A stretch of DNA of 64,000 nucleotides, taken from contig CAWFCV010000004.1 of the NCBI GenBank assembly GCA_963814435.1, forward strand, positions 124,001 to 188,000. Direction: 5' to 3'. Positions 29,959 to 37,546 of the stretch are shown one piece after another. The position numbers and the translations under genes are program-made. Under the pieces are notes generated by a model. The model ran no database searches, had not been told where the DNA came from, and saw only the letters and a list, made by a program, of their open reading frames with translations. Positions within the stretch are counted from its first letter, which is position 1; each line of letters begins with the position of its first letter. This stretch comes from JAEUPI01 sp963814435. Its GTDB lineage: Bacteria > Pseudomonadota > Gammaproteobacteria > Burkholderiales > Burkholderiaceae_C.

Positions 29959-30687
29959 ATGAACGCCGAACTGTCCGGCCGCCGCCGCCCGCGCAGCCTG
30001 GCCTACGAGCTGGTCGACGCGCTGGGCGACCGCATCCGCGACGGCGCGCTCGCGCCGGGCGACAAACTGCCCACCGAGGCGGCGGTGATGGCCGCGTTCG
30101 GCGTCAGCCGCACGGTGGTGCGCGAGGCGATCTCCAAGCTGCAGGCGGCCGGCCTGGTCGACACCCGGCACGGTGTCGGCACCTTCGTCGTCGGCGCGGT
30201 GCCGGCGACGGGCTTTCGCCTCAAGCCCGAGGCGGTGTCGACGTTGCGCGACGTGATCGCGGTGCTGGAGCTGCGCATCGGCATCGAGACCGAGGCCGCT
30301 GGCCTGGCCGCCCAGCGCCGCACCGGCCGCGACCTGGACACGCTGCGCGAGTCGCTCGACGGTTTCGAGCAGGCGGTGCGCGCCGGGCGCGACGCCGTGC
30401 CGCAGGACTTCCAGTTCCACCTGGGCATCGCGCGCGCCACGCACAACCCGCACTTCGCGCAGATGATCGACATGCTGGGCACGATGATCATTCCGCGTGC
30501 CCGCGAGCGCAGCCACGAGGCGAAGGCCGCGCGGCGTGCCTACCTGCTGAAGGTGAACACCGAGCACGAAAGCATCCTCAGCGCCATTGCGGCCGAAGAT
30601 GCCGACGCGGCGCGCGCGGCGATGCGCACGCACCTGGCCAACAGCCGCGAACGCCGCCGCCGCGCGGCGCTGGAGAAGGGCGATTGA
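29959..30687 (+). CDS. GntR-family regulator, FadR subfamily
   Basis: Intact, 242 residues from the ATG of MNAELSGRRRPRSLAYELVDALG; in-frame starts at 29896 and 29941 exist but look less suitable. The N-terminal winged helix is typical (LAPGDKLPTEAAVMAAFGVSRTVVREAISKLQAAGLVDTRHGVGTFVV). The C-terminal FCD effector domain has the metal/ligand residues in DFQFHLGIARATHNPHF and NTEHESILSAIAAEDADAARAAMRTHL. FCD regulators of uronate genes are common in proteobacteria, and here the gene diverges from udh over a palindrome at 29883-29895. Control of the udh-TRAP-lactonase genes and of the downstream dehydrogenase and aldolase is a reasonable inference. Confidence 0.9.
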   Translation: MNAELSGRRRPRSLAYELVDALGDRIRDGALAPGDKLPTEAAVMAAFGVSRTVVREAISKLQAAGLVDTRHGVGTFVVGAVPATGFRLKPEAVSTLRDVIAVLELRIGIETEAAGLAAQRRTGRDLDTLRESLDGFEQAVRAGRDAVPQDFQFHLGIARATHNPHFAQMIDMLGTMIIPRARERSHEAKAARRAYLLKVNTEHESILSAIAAEDADAARAAMRTHLANSRERRRRAALEKGD

Positions 30688-30920
30688 AGCGCCCTGCCCG
30701 CTGGCGCGCGTCGTCCGCGATGGAGGCTTGGGTGCTCGGCAGGTTGTACGATGACATACCTCTTGACCGGGCACGTCCGTGGCGGTCGACCGCCCCCGAA
30801 CACCACGGCACGCCGCCGCTGTCACGCGCCGGCGGCCGGGCATGTGCGACGATCCGCCACGGCCACGGCCACCACGGCCCACGGATCCACGATGTCTCGA
30901 GACCCAAGGAGTCTTTCGCG

Positions 30921-31853
30921 ATGAAGCCCCGCGTTCTTCAATACGGCCGCCTGATGCCGTCGCTCGAGAAACAACTGGCCGAGGCCTTCGAGCACCAGCG
31001 CCTCGTCGACCAGGCCGACCCCAAGGCCTTCCTGGCCGCGCAGGGCGCGCAGTTTGCCGGCATCGCCACGGCCGGGTTTGCCGATGCGGCGTTGATGGCC
31101 GCCTGTCCGAACGTGAAGGTGATTTCCAGCTTCGGTGTCGGCGTCGACAAGATCGACCTGGCCGCAGCCGCGGCGCGCGGCATCCCGGTTGGCAACACGC
31201 CGGACGTGCTGAACGACTGCGTGGCCGACCTGGCGCTGGGCCTGATCATCGACGTGGCGCGCGGCATCGGGGCGTCCGAGCGCTACCTGCGCCGCGGCGA
31301 GTGGCCCAAGGGGCCGTACCCGCTGCAGCGCAAGGTCAGCGGCAAGCGCGTGGGCATCGTCGGGCTGGGCCGCATCGGCAAGGCAATCGCGCAGCGCGCC
31401 GAGGCCTTCGACATGGAACTCAGGTACCACAACCGGCGCCCGGTTGCCGACACCACGATGGGTTACGCGAAGTCGCTGACCGAACTGGCCCGGTGGGCCG
31501 ATTTCCTGGTGGTGATCGTGCCGGGCGGCGCGTCGACGCGGCACCTCATCGATGCCGAGGTGCTGCAGGCGCTGGGCCCCGAGGGATACCTGATCAACGT
31601 GGCACGCGGCACCGTGGTCGACGAGCCGGCGCTGGTGCGCGCGCTGGTCGAGCGCCGCATCGCCGGCGCCGCGCTCGACGTGTTCGAGCACGAGCCGCAG
31701 GTGCCGACCGAGCTGATGGCACTCGACAACGTGGTGCTGGTGCCGCACATCGGCAGCGCCACCGTGGAGACGCGCGCGGCGATGGCGCAGCGTGTGTTCG
31801 ACAACCTGCAGTCGTTTTTCGCCACCGGCCGCGTCATCAGCCAAGCGGAATGA
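30921..31853 (+). CDS. D-2-hydroxyacid dehydrogenase (glyoxylate/hydroxypyruvate reductase-like)
   Basis: Intact, 310 residues from the ATG at 30921, preceded by AAGGAG. NAD(P)-dependent reductase of the D-isomer family: substrate-domain VKVISSFGVGVDKIDLAAAAARGIPVGNTP, nucleotide motif GKRVGIVGLGRIGKAIAQRAEAF, catalytic Arg in LINVARGTVVDEPALVRALVERRIAGAALDVFEHEP, and catalytic His in VLVPHIGSATVETR. Close to GhrB/hydroxypyruvate-reductase proteins. Beside an aldolase that may release a C3 semialdehyde or hydroxypyruvate, it could reduce that product to glycerate; the substrate is inferred. A possible operator lies about 165 bases upstream. Confidence 0.88.
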   Translation: MKPRVLQYGRLMPSLEKQLAEAFEHQRLVDQADPKAFLAAQGAQFAGIATAGFADAALMAACPNVKVISSFGVGVDKIDLAAAAARGIPVGNTPDVLNDCVADLALGLIIDVARGIGASERYLRRGEWPKGPYPLQRKVSGKRVGIVGLGRIGKAIAQRAEAFDMELRYHNRRPVADTTMGYAKSLTELARWADFLVVIVPGGASTRHLIDAEVLQALGPEGYLINVARGTVVDEPALVRALVERRIAGAALDVFEHEPQVPTELMALDNVVLVPHIGSATVETRAAMAQRVFDNLQSFFATGRVISQAE

Positions 31854-31897
31854 CACCCACCCCCGAAGCGGCCCATGGCCGGGCCCACCGGCCCCAA

Positions 31898-32018
31898 GCC
31901 AGGCCAGGGGCCTGGCCCTTCGGCAGGCGCGCTGGGTCCACCGGACCCAACGCGTCCGGCCTCAGCCCCCTTCAAGGGGGCAACACCGGCGGCCCGGCGA
32001 AGCCGGTTCCGCGGTGTT
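31898..32018. repeat. Cluster of four perfect hairpins in the dehydrogenase-aldolase gap
   Basis: Four inverted repeats lie in 121 bases: GCCAGGCC-AGG-GGCCTGGC (31898-31916), GGGTCC-ACC-GGACCC (31934-31948), GCCCCC-TTCAA-GGGGGC (31965-31981), and a nested one with outer arms AACACCG/CGGTGTT (31982-32018) and inner CCGGC-GAA-GCCGG. No T tract follows, so a simple Rho-independent terminator is unlikely. Similar GC-rich hairpin blocks occur between genes in Burkholderiales, from memory. They could protect or attenuate the transcript between the two genes. Confidence 0.7.
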
Positions 32019-32073
32019 CACTGGGCCCACCTTCGCGTGGTGCCCTGAAACGGCATGCATTGGGAGACCCACC

Positions 32074-32854
32074 GTGAGAGAAAACCGACTTCGCACCTTG
32101 TGGCAGCAACAGCAGACCGCCGTGAACGGCTGGCTGGCGGTGCCGAGTGCCTTCAGCGCCGAGGTGATGGCCCACCAGGGCTGGGACACGCTGACCATCG
32201 ATCTGCAGCACGGCGTGATCGACTATGCCGCGATGGTGACGATGCTGCAGGCGATCAGCACCACGCCGACCGTGCCGATCGTGCGCGTGCCCTGGCTCGA
32301 GCCGGGCATCGTGATGAAGGCGCTCGACGCCGGCGCCTATGGCGTGATCTGCCCGATGGTGAACACGCGCGAGGACGCGCAGCGGCTGGTCGCCTACACC
32401 CACTACGCGCCGCGCGGCACGCGCAGCTTCGGCCCGATCCGCGCGACGCTGTACGGCGGCGCCGACTACGCCGAGAAGGCCAACGACACGATCGTGCGTG
32501 TTCGCGATGATCGAGACCGCGCAGGCGCTGGACAACCTCGACGCGATCCTGTCGGTCGAAGGGCTGGACGCGATCTACATCGGCCCGTCGGACCTGTCGC
32601 TGGCGCTCGGCTGCCGGCCGGTGTTCGACGACGTCGACCCCAAGGCCGCGCAGGCCATCGCGCACATCCTCGAGCGCGCCAAGGCGCATGGCGTGAAGGC
32701 CGGCGTGCACAACGGCGTGCCCGACGTCGCGCTCAAGCGCGCGTCGGCGATGGGCTTTCACTTCGTCACGCTGGGCTCCGACGTGCGCATCCTGGCCGCG
32801 GGCTCGCAGCAGCTGCTCGGCCCGATGCGCGCGGGGCTGGCGGACCGGTCGTAG
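32074..32854 (+). CDS. HpcH/HpaI-family aldolase (one frameshift)
   Basis: Class II pyruvate aldolase, about 259 residues. GTG start at 32074 after GGAG at 32063-32066. Landmarks: VMAHQGWDTLTIDLQHGVIDYAAMVTMLQAI with the catalytic histidine region, PIVRVPWLEPGIVMKALDAGAYGVICPMVNTREDAQ (Arg and the metal-site approach), PRGTRSFGPIRATLYGG, then after one +1 shift near 32503 FAMIETAQALDNLDAILSVEGLDAIYIGPSDLSLALG and GVKAGVHNG. Members cleave 2-keto-3-deoxy sugar acids, including the keto-deoxyglucarate of aldarate catabolism (pyruvate plus tartronate semialdehyde). The sugar-acid neighbourhood supports that role, with the exact substrate open. Confidence 0.87.
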
Positions 32855-32863
32855 CGGCGCGCG

Positions 32864-33421
32864 TCAAACCTGGCGGCGCGCGGCCATCTCCGCGCCCATC
32901 GCACGTTGTGCGGCGTCGTCGATGCGGGCCTGCGCCGCAGGGAACGCGAGCCCGTCTTCCAGCGGCACGTGGCGGTCGTGCAAGGTAATGAAGGCATCGG
33001 CCAGGCGCTGCAGGTTCGCCAGCATCGACGCATCCCACGTCGCGCCGGCGTCGGCCAGTGTCTGTAGCAACGCGCCGAGCTCCTGCCAGATTTGGTCCAG
33101 CGCCAGGTGGTCGGCGCGGATCTGCCGTGCCGCGGCCATCAACTCGGGCTCGCCGCTGGCCTCCAGCGCGGGCAGGATGTGAGTTTCCTCGTCGGCGTGG
33201 TGCGCCGGCGCGGCGATCTGGAAATAGCGCCACACGTCGTGCGCCGCGGCCCGCGCCGACTCGTCACGGCCCTGCGCGCCCAGATGAGCGACCAGGCGGT
33301 CGAGCAACTGCAGCGAACGTTGCACGCGCTCGTGGCAGGCCAGCAGCATCGCGAACGGCGCCTCGAATCCGGCCTGCGGGCTGCGCGCGCCGGGCAGTTG
33401 CAGGTTCACGTTGGCGACCAT
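32864..33421 (-). CDS. Hemerythrin-domain protein
   Basis: Intact, 185 residues. Helix pattern with iron-binding residues: FAMLLACHERVQRSLQLLDRLVAHL, FQIAAPAHHADEETHILPAL, IRADHLALDQIWQELGALLQTL, and LADAFITLHDRHVPLEDGLAFPAAQ. This is the longer hemerythrin type often found beside oxygen or NO regulators. It diverges from the Crp/Fnr-family gene with 109 bases between them, which suggests a linked sensing or detoxification role. Its stop is ten bases from the aldolase stop. Confidence 0.86.
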   Translation of the reverse strand: MVANVNLQLPGARSPQAGFEAPFAMLLACHERVQRSLQLLDRLVAHLGAQGRDESARAAAHDVWRYFQIAAPAHHADEETHILPALEASGEPELMAAARQIRADHLALDQIWQELGALLQTLADAGATWDASMLANLQRLADAFITLHDRHVPLEDGLAFPAAQARIDDAAQRAMGAEMAARRQV

Positions 33422-33465
33422 GCAGCGATTCTCGGCTCAATGCTGCGCATCGGCCGCACGAGGGC

Positions 33466-33479
33466 TTGATCCAGCGCAA
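33466..33479. promoter_or_regulatory. Degenerate FNR/Crp-type box
   Basis: TTGATCCAGCGCAA has one perfect arm (TTGAT) and a 3-of-5 match in the other arm against TTGAT-N4-ATCAA. It lies in the gap between the hemerythrin gene and the Crp/Fnr-family gene, about 52 bases before the latter start. It could be an autoregulatory site; the weak second arm keeps confidence low. Confidence 0.3.
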
Positions 33480-33530
33480 TCGGCATGACGCGGGCTTGGA
33501 CCACAGTGCCTTATCCGATCGACCGATTCA

Positions 33531-34331
33531 ATGTCAAGCATCGTGGAATCCAAGGTCTCCGACGACATCGTGGTTGCCGCCCCGGTCGCGCCGGGGCGTG
33601 TCACGCGGCCCAAGGTGCCCGCCCCGCGCCGCGGCGGCCCGATCGACGCGGCGCTGGTGTCGCGCGCCTGGGGCACGCTGCTCGGGTCTTCGGGCAGCAG
33701 CGCCGACCTGCGCGCACTGGACACGATTGCGCGGCCGCGTCGGGTGGCGGCCGGCGAACTGGTCTTCTCGCGCCAGGAGCGCGCGCTGGCCGCCGTGATG
33801 CTGGTCGAAGGCGACGTGGCGCTGGGCCTGCGCCTGAGCGACGGCAGCTTCGAGGTCGAGCGCATCGTGCACGCACCCGCCTGGCTCGACCTGGGCTCGG
33901 TGTGGCTCGCCGCAACGCACTCGATCGACGCCCAGGCCAACGCGGCGGCGGTGGTGGTCGAACTGCCGCGCGACCCGCTGCGCCATCTGATGGAGCGTCA
34001 CCCCGGACTGTCGTTGCGCATCATCCAGGGGCTGGCGCGTGAGCACCAGGCGATGGTCACGCACACGCACGGCCTGATGCACCTGGCCGCGCCGGCGCGG
34101 CTGGCCCAGTGGCTGCGGCAGAACGCCAAGCCAGCGGCGGCGGCGCAGGGGCAGGCGGTGGTGCGACTGGCCGAGCGCAAGCGCGACCTCGCGGCCCAGC
34201 TCGCCATCGCGCCCGAGACACTGTCGCGGCTGCTGCGCAGCTTCACGCGGCAGGGCGTGATCGACGTCGCCGGCTACACGGTGCACGTGCTCGACCGGGC
34301 GGCGCTCGACCGCATGGCGCAGCAGATCTAG
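33531..34331 (+). CDS. Crp/Fnr-family transcriptional regulator
   Basis: Intact, 266 residues. After a 40-residue disordered start come the cyclic-nucleotide-binding-like beta roll (DTIARPRRVAAGELVFSRQERALAAVMLVEGDVALGLRLSDGSFEVERIVHAPAWLDLGSVW) and a C-terminal winged helix (VRLAERKRDLAAQLAIAPETLSRLLRSFTRQGVIDVAGYTVHVLD). The N-terminal cysteines of FNR are missing, so it does not carry an FNR-type cluster. The recognition helix has APETLSRLLR, close to the E-x-x-S-R of the family. Divergent from a hemerythrin gene; the ATG at 33531 lacks a strong ribosome site. Confidence 0.88.
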   Translation: MSSIVESKVSDDIVVAAPVAPGRVTRPKVPAPRRGGPIDAALVSRAWGTLLGSSGSSADLRALDTIARPRRVAAGELVFSRQERALAAVMLVEGDVALGLRLSDGSFEVERIVHAPAWLDLGSVWLAATHSIDAQANAAAVVVELPRDPLRHLMERHPGLSLRIIQGLAREHQAMVTHTHGLMHLAAPARLAQWLRQNAKPAAAAQGQAVVRLAERKRDLAAQLAIAPETLSRLLRSFTRQGVIDVAGYTVHVLDRAALDRMAQQI

Positions 34332-34339
34332 CCCCCGGT

Positions 34340-35146
34340 TCACGCGCTTGCGCTGCTGTGCTGAAGCAGCTGCGCCACGACCGCGACCGCGATCACCTCG
34401 GGCTCCTTGCCGGTGATGCCGGGCAATCCGATCGGGCAGGTCATGCGTGCGATCGTGTCGGGCGTGATGCCGCGTTGCTCGAACCGATGGACGAATCGTG
34501 CCCGCTTGGTCTGGCTGCCGATCAGGCCGAAGAAGCCGAAGTCGCCGCGACGCAGGATCGCCTCGCTGATGCGCTGGTCCAGTTCGTGGCTGTGCGTCAG
34601 CACCAGGTAGTACGCGCCGGGCGGCGCCTGCGCCACCTCGGCCTCGACCGGCTCGACGCACAGGCGATCGATGTGCGTCGGCTCGCGGTGCGGCGGGAAT
34701 TGCTCGTCGCGCTCGTCGATCCACCAGACGCGGCAATCGATACCGGCCAGCAGCGCGACGATCGCGCGCCCGACATGACCGGCGCCGTAGAGCTGCAACT
34801 TAAACCGTGGCCTGCCGCCCGGCCAGGCCGCCAGTGCCTCGGCCTCCAGCGGCGCGTAGCGCAGCGTCAACGCGCCGCCGCAGCACTGGCCCAGCGTCGG
34901 GCCGAGCGCGATGTCCTGCTGCCACACGGTGCGGGTGCCGGCCGCCAGCGCGGCGCGTGCCGCCTCGATCGCCTGCAGCTCCAGGTGCCCGCCGCCGATG
35001 GTGCCGACGACTTCGCCGCGGCCCACCAGCATGCGGGTGCCGGTCTCGCGCGGCACCGAGCCCTTGAACGCCGCCACCTCGACCACCACGGCCTCGCGGT
35101 CGGCCGCGAGCCAGTCGCGCGCCGTGTCGCGAAGCGGCTGGCTCAT
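34340..35146 (-). CDS. xdhC: Xanthine dehydrogenase accessory protein XdhC
   Basis: Intact, 268 residues. XdhC binds molybdenum cofactor and promotes its sulfuration and insertion into XdhB. The XdhC/CoxI N-terminal part is clear (EVAAFKGSVPRETGTRMLVGRGEVVGTIGGGHLELQAIEAAR, then LGPTLGQCCGGALTLRY), followed by a Rossmann-like C-terminal half (LQLYGAGHVGRAIVALLAGIDCRVWWIDERD, and YYLVLTHSHELDQRISEAIL, FGFFGLIGSQTKRARF). It overlaps xdhB by four bases (ATGA, 35143-35146). The gene ends eight bases before the stop of the convergent regulator gene. Confidence 0.93.
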   Translation of the reverse strand: MSQPLRDTARDWLAADREAVVVEVAAFKGSVPRETGTRMLVGRGEVVGTIGGGHLELQAIEAARAALAAGTRTVWQQDIALGPTLGQCCGGALTLRYAPLEAEALAAWPGGRPRFKLQLYGAGHVGRAIVALLAGIDCRVWWIDERDEQFPPHREPTHIDRLCVEPVEAEVAQAPPGAYYLVLTHSHELDQRISEAILRRGDFGFFGLIGSQTKRARFVHRFEQRGITPDTIARMTCPIGLPGITGKEPEVIAVAVVAQLLQHSSASA

Positions 35147-37536
35147 CGCAGCGGCGTCGCGCCGCGCACCGAGCGCACCGCGTCGAGCACGGCCTCGGCG
35201 GTGGCCGGCGCGCGCAGCGGCGGATCGACGCGGTGTTCGCCGACGGCCGACACCGCGTCGCGGATCGCGAAGAACACCGAGAACGGCAGCAGCAGCGGCG
35301 GCTCGCCGACCGCCTTGCTGCGGTGGATGCTGTCGGCCAGGTTGTCGGCCTCGAACAGCGCCACGTTGAACACCGGCGGGCAGTCGTTGGCGGTGGGGAT
35401 CTTGTAGGTGCTCGGTGCGTGTGTCGTCAGCAGCCCCGTCTGCGGGTGCCACACCAGCTCCTCGGTGGTGAGCCAGCCCATGCCCTGGATGAACGCGCCC
35501 TCGACCTGACCGATGTCGATCGCCGGGTTCAGCGAGCGGCCCACGTCGTGCAGCACGTCGGCACGCAGCAGGCGCGATTCGCCGGTCAGCGTGTCGACGA
35601 GCACGTCGCTGACCGCCGCGCCGTAGGCGAAGTAGAAGAACGGCTTGCCCTGCAGTTTGTCGCGGTCCCAGTGCAGGCCGGGCGTGGCGTAGAAGCCATC
35701 GCTCCACAGCTGCACCCGCGCCATGTAGGCCTGCGCCACCAGCTCGCCGAACGACAGCGTGTGCGTGCCGGCCACGACCCGGTCGTCGCCGAAGCGCACG
35801 GCCTGCTGCGCCACGCCGAAGCGTTGCGCGGCAAACGCGGCCAGGCGGTCGCGGATCTGGCGCGCCGCATCCTGCGCGGCCTTGCCGTTCAGGTCGGCGC
35901 CGGTGGACGCCGCGGTGGCCGACGTGTTGGCCACCTTCTGCGTGTCGGTGGCGGTGCAGCGCACCTGGGCGAGGTCGACGCCGAGTTCGTGCGCGACCAC
36001 CTGCGCGACCTTGGTGTTCAGCCCCTGGCCCATCTCGGTGCCGCCGTGGTTCACCAGGATCGAGCCGTCGGCGTACACATGCACCAGCGCGCCGGCCTGG
36101 TTGAAGTGCGCCACGTTGAACGAGATGCCGAACTTCACCGGGGTCAGCGCCAGGCCGCGCTTGAGCACCGGGCTGCGCGCGTTGAACGCGGCGACCTCGG
36201 CGCGGCGGCGTGAATAGTCGCTGGTCGCAACAAGCCGGTCCACCAGCTCGTGGATCACGTTGTCCTCGACGGTCTGCAGGTACGGGGTGACGTTGCGCGC
36301 GGGCGCCTGGCTCGCGCCGCCGGCGCTCGGGCCATAGAAGTTGGCGCGACGCACCGCCAGCGGGTCGCGGCCCAGCCGCCGCGCAATCGAGTCGACGATG
36401 GCTTCGATGGCGATCGCACCCTGCGGCCCGCCGAAGCCGCGAAACGCGGTGTTGCTCTGCGTGTTGGTCTTCGCCGAGTAACCGTGCAGCGCCACATCGG
36501 CCAGCCAGTAGGCGTTGTCGAAGTGGCACAACGCGCGCGTCATCACCGGGCCCGACAGATCGGCCGAGAAGCCGGCGTTGCTGATCATCGTGACCTCGGC
36601 GCCGACGATCCGCCCCTCGTCGTCGTAACCGACCTCGTAGTCGTACTCGAAGCCGTGGCGCCGCCCGGTGACGAGGAAGTCGTCGTCGCGGTCGGGGCGC
36701 AGTTTCACCGGCCGGCCGGTGCGGCGCGCGGCCACCGCGGCCACGCATGCGAACAGCGCCGACTGCGACTCCTTGCCGCCGAAGCCGCCGCCCATGCGCC
36801 GGCACTCGACCTGCACCTGGTGCGCCTGCAGCTTCAGCGCGTGCGCCACCACCTGCTGCATCTCGCTCGGGTGCTGCGTCGAGCAATGCACTTTCAGGCA
36901 ACCGTCTTCCAGCGGAATCGCGTAGGAGATCTGGCCTTCGAGGTAGAACTGCTCCTGTCCGCCGACCGACAGCGAGCCTTGCAGCCGGTGTGGCGCCGCG
37001 CTGATCGCGCGCTGGGCGTCACCGCGCGACAGGTGCATCGCCGGGATCACGTACTGCTGCCGGCGATGCGCGTCGCGCGCGTTGAGCACCGGCGGCAGCG
37101 GCTCGATCCGGATCACCTGCTTGGCCTGGGCCGCGGCGCGGCGTGCGGCGTCGCGCGTCTGAGCCACCACGGCGAACACCGGCTGGCCGAGATACATCAC
37201 GCGGCCAGCGGCGAGGATCGGATCGTCGTGCACGATCGGCCCGCAATCGTTCGGGCCCGGAATGTCGGCGGCGCTGAACACATCCACCACGCCGGGCAGC
37301 GCGCGGATCGCGCCCAGATCCAGGCCGCGCAGCTCGCCATGCGCCACCGGCGACAGACCGAGCGCCACGTGCAGCGTGCCGGCCAGTTCGGGGATGTCGT
37401 CGATGTAGGTCGCCTCGCCGGCGACGTGCAGGTGCGCCGATTCGTGGGCGCGCGGCGCGCCGACGCCAGCTTTCGGCTGCCCAGGTAGTGCAGCGCTCGG
37501 CACGTCGAGCAGTCCGGGTTCGAGAGGCTTGTTCAT
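35143..37536 (-). CDS. xdhB: Xanthine dehydrogenase, molybdenum-binding subunit
   Basis: Intact, 797 residues, usual for XdhB. It hydroxylates hypoxanthine to xanthine and xanthine to urate at the molybdenum centre. Landmarks: HLHVAGEATYIDDIPELAGTLHVALGLSPVAHG, GQEQFYLEGQISYAIPLEDG, CRRMGGGFGGKESQSALFACVAA, FRGFGGPQGAIAIEAI with the substrate arginine, VNHGGTEMGQGLNTKVAQVVAHELG, and near the C-terminus SKAVGEPPLLLPFSVFFAIRDAVSA with the catalytic glutamate. The RGFGGPQ and GEPPL motifs mark a xanthine-type rather than aldehyde-type enzyme. It follows xdhA by ten bases and overlaps xdhC. Confidence 0.96.
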   Translation of the reverse strand: MNKPLEPGLLDVPSAALPGQPKAGVGAPRAHESAHLHVAGEATYIDDIPELAGTLHVALGLSPVAHGELRGLDLGAIRALPGVVDVFSAADIPGPNDCGPIVHDDPILAAGRVMYLGQPVFAVVAQTRDAARRAAAQAKQVIRIEPLPPVLNARDAHRRQQYVIPAMHLSRGDAQRAISAAPHRLQGSLSVGGQEQFYLEGQISYAIPLEDGCLKVHCSTQHPSEMQQVVAHALKLQAHQVQVECRRMGGGFGGKESQSALFACVAAVAARRTGRPVKLRPDRDDDFLVTGRRHGFEYDYEVGYDDEGRIVGAEVTMISNAGFSADLSGPVMTRALCHFDNAYWLADVALHGYSAKTNTQSNTAFRGFGGPQGAIAIEAIVDSIARRLGRDPLAVRRANFYGPSAGGASQAPARNVTPYLQTVEDNVIHELVDRLVATSDYSRRRAEVAAFNARSPVLKRGLALTPVKFGISFNVAHFNQAGALVHVYADGSILVNHGGTEMGQGLNTKVAQVVAHELGVDLAQVRCTATDTQKVANTSATAASTGADLNGKAAQDAARQIRDRLAAFAAQRFGVAQQAVRFGDDRVVAGTHTLSFGELVAQAYMARVQLWSDGFYATPGLHWDRDKLQGKPFFYFAYGAAVSDVLVDTLTGESRLLRADVLHDVGRSLNPAIDIGQVEGAFIQGMGWLTTEELVWHPQTGLLTTHAPSTYKIPTANDCPPVFNVALFEADNLADSIHRSKAVGEPPLLLPFSVFFAIRDAVSAVGEHRVDPPLRAPATAEAVLDAVRSVRGATPLR

Positions 37537-37546
37537 CGAGGCCTCC

